DNA from: Ruminococcus sp.
GTDB lineage: Bacteria; Bacillota; Clostridia; Oscillospirales; Ruminococcaceae
Length of the DNA: 64,000 nucleotides
Direction: 5' to 3'
NCBI GenBank assembly: GCA_019420505.1
Contig: JAHZHC010000007.1
Location: 62,001-126,000, forward strand
Position numbers and translations under genes: made by a program. Positions 61,804-64,000 of the stretch are shown here, one piece after another (within the stretch, counting starts at the first letter, position 1; each line of letters begins with the position of its first letter). The notes beneath the pieces were generated by a model. That model did not search any database. It saw only the letters and a program-made list of their open reading frames with translations, and was not told the origin of the DNA.

Positions 61804-62739
61804 ATGAAAAAAGTTCATGTTTCTGCAATTAACCGAAAACTTAAGGAAGATATAAATGCTTTTATTCACAAATGTGAGGAAGATTATTTTTCTCAAGTGA
61901 AATCAATGGCTGATATGATTTATCAACGTGGGGATTCAAAACCGATAGTGCTGCTTTCAGGTCCGTCGGGATCAGGAAAAACCACTACATCGCTCAAGCT
62001 TGAGCAATACCTTGATTCTATGGGAAAGTGCACTCATACGATCTCGATGGACGATTATTTTTTACCGGCTCATGAAAATCATCAGGCTATGACCGAAACC
62101 GGTGAGATTGATTATGAATCTCCTTATCGTTTGGATATTCCTCTTTTAAATGAGCACATGATTAAAATTGCAAATTGTGAAGAGGTTCGGCTTCCGTCAT
62201 TTGATTTTAAACATCAGGAGCGTAAGCAGGGTCAATGTCTGAAAAGAAATCACGGAGATATTGTTGTTTTTGAAGGAATTCATGCATTAAATCCTGATGT
62301 AACAGGTATGACAGACGGTTTTGCTAACTGTGTTTATGTGAGCGTCAGATCAAGAATTCAAACAACAGAAGGTGTTTGTCTGCATCCTTGTATGATAAGA
62401 CTTATGAGACGTATTATAAGGGATAAATTTTTCCGGGCACGCAGGCCGATAGAAACGCTTGAAATGTTTAACAGCGTTGAACGAGGCGAAAACCTTTATA
62501 TAATGCCATATAAACAGCGTGCTGAATTCAATATTGATACTTTTATTCCTTACGAGGTTTCGGTATATAAAAGCTTTCTTTATGAAGATTTGATCGAAGC
62601 GTCAAAAACCTATGATGATTTTGAAAAGTTTAAACTTATAATGTCAGTTTTTGATGAACTGGATAATCTGGATATTGATCTTGTGCCGCCTGAAGCATTG
62701 ATACGGGAGTTTATAGGCGGAAGTTCATATGAATATTAA
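61804..62739 (+). CDS. Uridine-kinase-like nucleoside kinase
   Basis: The 311-residue P-loop kinase has Walker A LSGPSGSGKTTTS near residue 50, TISMDDYFLP (uridine-kinase acceptor Asp), ETGEIDYESPYRLDIPLL, and GDIVVFEGIHALNPDV as Walker B. RLMRRIIRDKFFRARRPIETL forms the lid. It resembles the C-terminal half of the longer clostridial TGS-nucleoside kinases, here without the TGS half. The nucleoside substrate is not certain. The start is ambiguous: ATG 61804 has AAAGGG 13 bases upstream, while ATG 61792 is only one base past it. Confidence 0.84.
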   Translation: MKKVHVSAINRKLKEDINAFIHKCEEDYFSQVKSMADMIYQRGDSKPIVLLSGPSGSGKTTTSLKLEQYLDSMGKCTHTISMDDYFLPAHENHQAMTETGEIDYESPYRLDIPLLNEHMIKIANCEEVRLPSFDFKHQERKQGQCLKRNHGDIVVFEGIHALNPDVTGMTDGFANCVYVSVRSRIQTTEGVCLHPCMIRLMRRIIRDKFFRARRPIETLEMFNSVERGENLYIMPYKQRAEFNIDTFIPYEVSVYKSFLYEDLIEASKTYDDFEKFKLIMSVFDELDNLDIDLVPPEALIREFIGGSSYEY

Positions 62740-62775
62740 AAAGCTGTTCGCAAAATAAAGCGAACAGCTTTCTTT
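62740..62775. terminator. Bidirectional terminator between the nucleoside kinase and rubrerythrin genes
   Basis: AAAGCTGTTCGC (62740-62751) and GCGAACAGCTTT (62760-62771), loop AAAATAAA. The T-run is short on plus; A-rich on the other side. Confidence 0.8.
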
Positions 62776-62781
62776 GTTATT

Positions 62782-63393
62782 TTATCTGCATTCGTCTTGA
62801 CAAGTCCAGGGAGTCATATTCAAGCGAATAAAATATCCCTGTTCTTTTGAACAAACCGGACAGATATTAGGTGCTTGTGTACTCTCCATAATAAATCCAC
62901 AGTTAAGGCAGAACCATGTTTCGGTTTTTTCAGATGAGAAAAGCTGGTTTTGTTCCATCAGTCTGCCAAATGAATGGAACCGATCACCATGATATTTTTC
63001 TATTTTTGCAATATTGGTAAAGTCCTGTGCTATTCTTGTAAAGCCTTCTTCTCTTGCTACCTGAGCAAAGGCAGGATATACATCTTCAAATTCTTCATAT
63101 TCATTGTGATGAGCCATTTTCAGCAAATCTAAAATGTTTGCTGAAATATCAACCGGATAACCTCCGTCAATATGAATTGTGTCGCCTGCACATTCTTTTA
63201 GATGATTATAAAAAATCATTGCGTGTTCTTTTTCCTGATTGGCAGTAAATTTAAAGAGATCTGCAAGTACATAAAGCTTTTGCTGCCTTGCTTGCTCTTC
63301 AGCGTGGGTATAACGGTTTCTTGCCTGACTTTCTCCTGCGAAAGACCGCATGAGATTTTCTTTGGTTTTACTTGAATTAAAATCAACACTCAT
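62782..63393 (-). CDS. rbr: Rubrerythrin
   Basis: The 203-residue non-haem diiron peroxidase protects anaerobes by reducing hydrogen peroxide. Residues 1-150 are the ferritin-like bundle, with iron ligands in SFAGESQARNRY, NQEKEHAMIF and IAKIEKYHGDRF. Residues 158-190 are a rubredoxin-like FeS4 domain with C162-x2-C165 and C178-x2-C181. A short tail adds C198 and C202 (TCQDEC), which is not standard. The strong AAAGGAGG site lies 34 bases upstream with a perfect hairpin between it and the ATG. The upstream gene on this strand is ypeB, but no terminator was seen between them. Confidence 0.94.
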   Translation of the reverse strand: MSVDFNSSKTKENLMRSFAGESQARNRYTHAEEQARQQKLYVLADLFKFTANQEKEHAMIFYNHLKECAGDTIHIDGGYPVDISANILDLLKMAHHNEYEEFEDVYPAFAQVAREEGFTRIAQDFTNIAKIEKYHGDRFHSFGRLMEQNQLFSSEKTETWFCLNCGFIMESTQAPNICPVCSKEQGYFIRLNMTPWTCQDECR

Positions 63394-63402
63394 AATTGTT
63401 AT

Positions 63403-63435
63403 CCATATTCTTATTAGGGAATATGGCCTCCTTTC
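63403..63435 (-). promoter_or_regulatory. Hairpin between the Shine-Dalgarno site and start of rubrerythrin
   Basis: On the minus strand AAAGGAGG (63428-63435) is followed by an 8-bp stem (GAATATGG 63419-63426 with CCATATTC 63403-63410 on plus). The ATG lies 9 bases after the stem. Folding would bring the site to about 10 bases from the ATG. Confidence 0.5.
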
Positions 63436-63466
63436 AATATTTTAGCTTTTTATAAATATTTTTAGG

Positions 63467-64000
63467 CTACATCGTCAAAGTTCCGTTTTCACTTTCAAAA
63501 AGAATTAGTATCTGTTCTTCTTGTCCTGTGACTGCATTTATATATACAAGAACATGACCGCCTTTTTCATTTTTGCATTTGAATTCATAGCAGAAGCGTT
63601 CTTCTGTTCCCTCGGACGGGATTAATGCAAGCTGACGGCTTTCGATAGTAAGCATTGGAGATACTTTCTTTTCCGCATCTAACGGAGAAATTCTATCCTT
63701 GCTGTAATTTCTTGTTTCGTGATTTACAAGAAAGCCTCTTGCATCAAATCCTAAAATCTCTCCGTTATCCAGCGCTACAGATACTTTAATGAGATCAGTG
63801 TAGACACAAATATCATTATCATTATAGGCAAAATTTACTGTAAGAATGCCGTTGTAATCCTCATAATAGGTGGTTTTCATTGAGTTTATTCCTAAATCCT
63901 CAAGAAATTTCTGTGCTGAAGATAGTCCTTGATCAATAGGTATGGTTTCGTTATTGACTAAACGGTTTTTCAGGAAATAAGATAAATATCCCCCGTTCTT
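63467..64000 (-). CDS. ypeB: Germination protein YpeB, 5'-truncated by window edge
   Basis: The frame is open through position 64000, so only the C-terminal 178 residues are seen; an internal ATG at 63880 is not the start. The visible part runs NGGYLSYFLKNRLVNN, QGLSSAQKFLEDLGINSM, then the PepSY-like repeats TYYEDYNGILTVNFAYND and LDNGEILGFDARGFLVNH. These are the hallmarks of the YpeB C-terminal domain. YpeB is needed to place or hold the cortex-lytic enzyme SleB in spores and is normally encoded next to sleB, which would lie just outside the window. Spore-specific expression is expected from the family. Confidence 0.85.
   Translation of the reverse strand, partial: KNGGYLSYFLKNRLVNNETIPIDQGLSSAQKFLEDLGINSMKTTYYEDYNGILTVNFAYNDNDICVYTDLIKVSVALDNGEILGFDARGFLVNHETRNYSKDRISPLDAEKKVSPMLTIESRQLALIPSEGTEERFCYEFKCKNEKGGHVLVYINAVTGQEEQILILFESENGTLTM

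Overview
The window is a chromosomal segment of a low-GC, anaerobic, endospore-forming Firmicute, most likely a Clostridia member of the Ruminococcaceae/Oscillospiraceae type. The grounds are sporulation and germination genes (spoIVA, a SPOCS/LysM coat-type gene, cwlD, a gerA operon, ypeB), oxygen-independent class III ribonucleotide reductase (nrdD/nrdG), rubrerythrin, an ispH fused to S1 domains as known from clostridia, and strong AGGAGG ribosome sites with many TTG starts. No rRNA, tRNA, prophage, transposase or CRISPR array was recognised. This looks like a core-genome region, and the unusual material lies in gene architecture and in intergenic DNA.

Layout. 1-5.1 kb: a left-truncated flavoprotein, ybaK, a cmk-plsC fusion and an ispH-S1 fusion. 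5.2-9.3 kb: a class A PBP, a THUMP methyltransferase and a HAD phosphatase. 9.3-11.8 kb (minus): asnB and a sugar O-acetyltransferase. 12-17.5 kb: an orphan small membrane protein, a long NrdR-box-rich leader, nrdD-nrdG, pheA and ispF. 17.6-25.1 kb (minus): rpoB-rpoC without the usual rplJ-rplL upstream. 25.6-33.3 kb: a lipase-like hydrolase, comM, a phosphohexomutase, and the SPOCS/LysM and spoIVA sporulation pair. 33.4-38.6 kb: a P-loop kinase (minus), a hairpin-rich element, ruvC-ruvA-ruvB, a GNAT enzyme and glmM. 38.8-41.4 kb: small accessory enzymes (flavodoxin-fold reductase, methyltransferase, zeta-like kinase, TfoX C-terminal domain protein). 41.5-49.8 kb: ecfA1-ecfA2-ecfT, a small Sm-like protein, truA, a DUF5711-like protein, cvpA and a ClpE-type ATPase. 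49.8-50.5 kb: noncoding DNA with four copies of a ~70-bp repeat. 50.5-64 kb: cwlD (minus), a LysR/beta-mannosidase pair, the gerA operon (minus), DUF421-DUF4363, a beta-CASP hydrolase, a nucleoside kinase, then rubrerythrin and ypeB (minus, running off the window).

The genes mostly serve housekeeping (transcription, DNA repair, isoprenoid and wall precursors, vitamin/metal ECF transport) plus spore formation and germination. The most notable observations are an NrdD that ends without the glycyl-radical motif, NrdR-like boxes phased at helical-turn multiples in its leader, an internal Shine-Dalgarno at the IspH/S1 fusion junction, the 70-bp repeat array, and several multi-hairpin intergenic elements. 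Function calls rest on recognised motifs only; no database search was possible.
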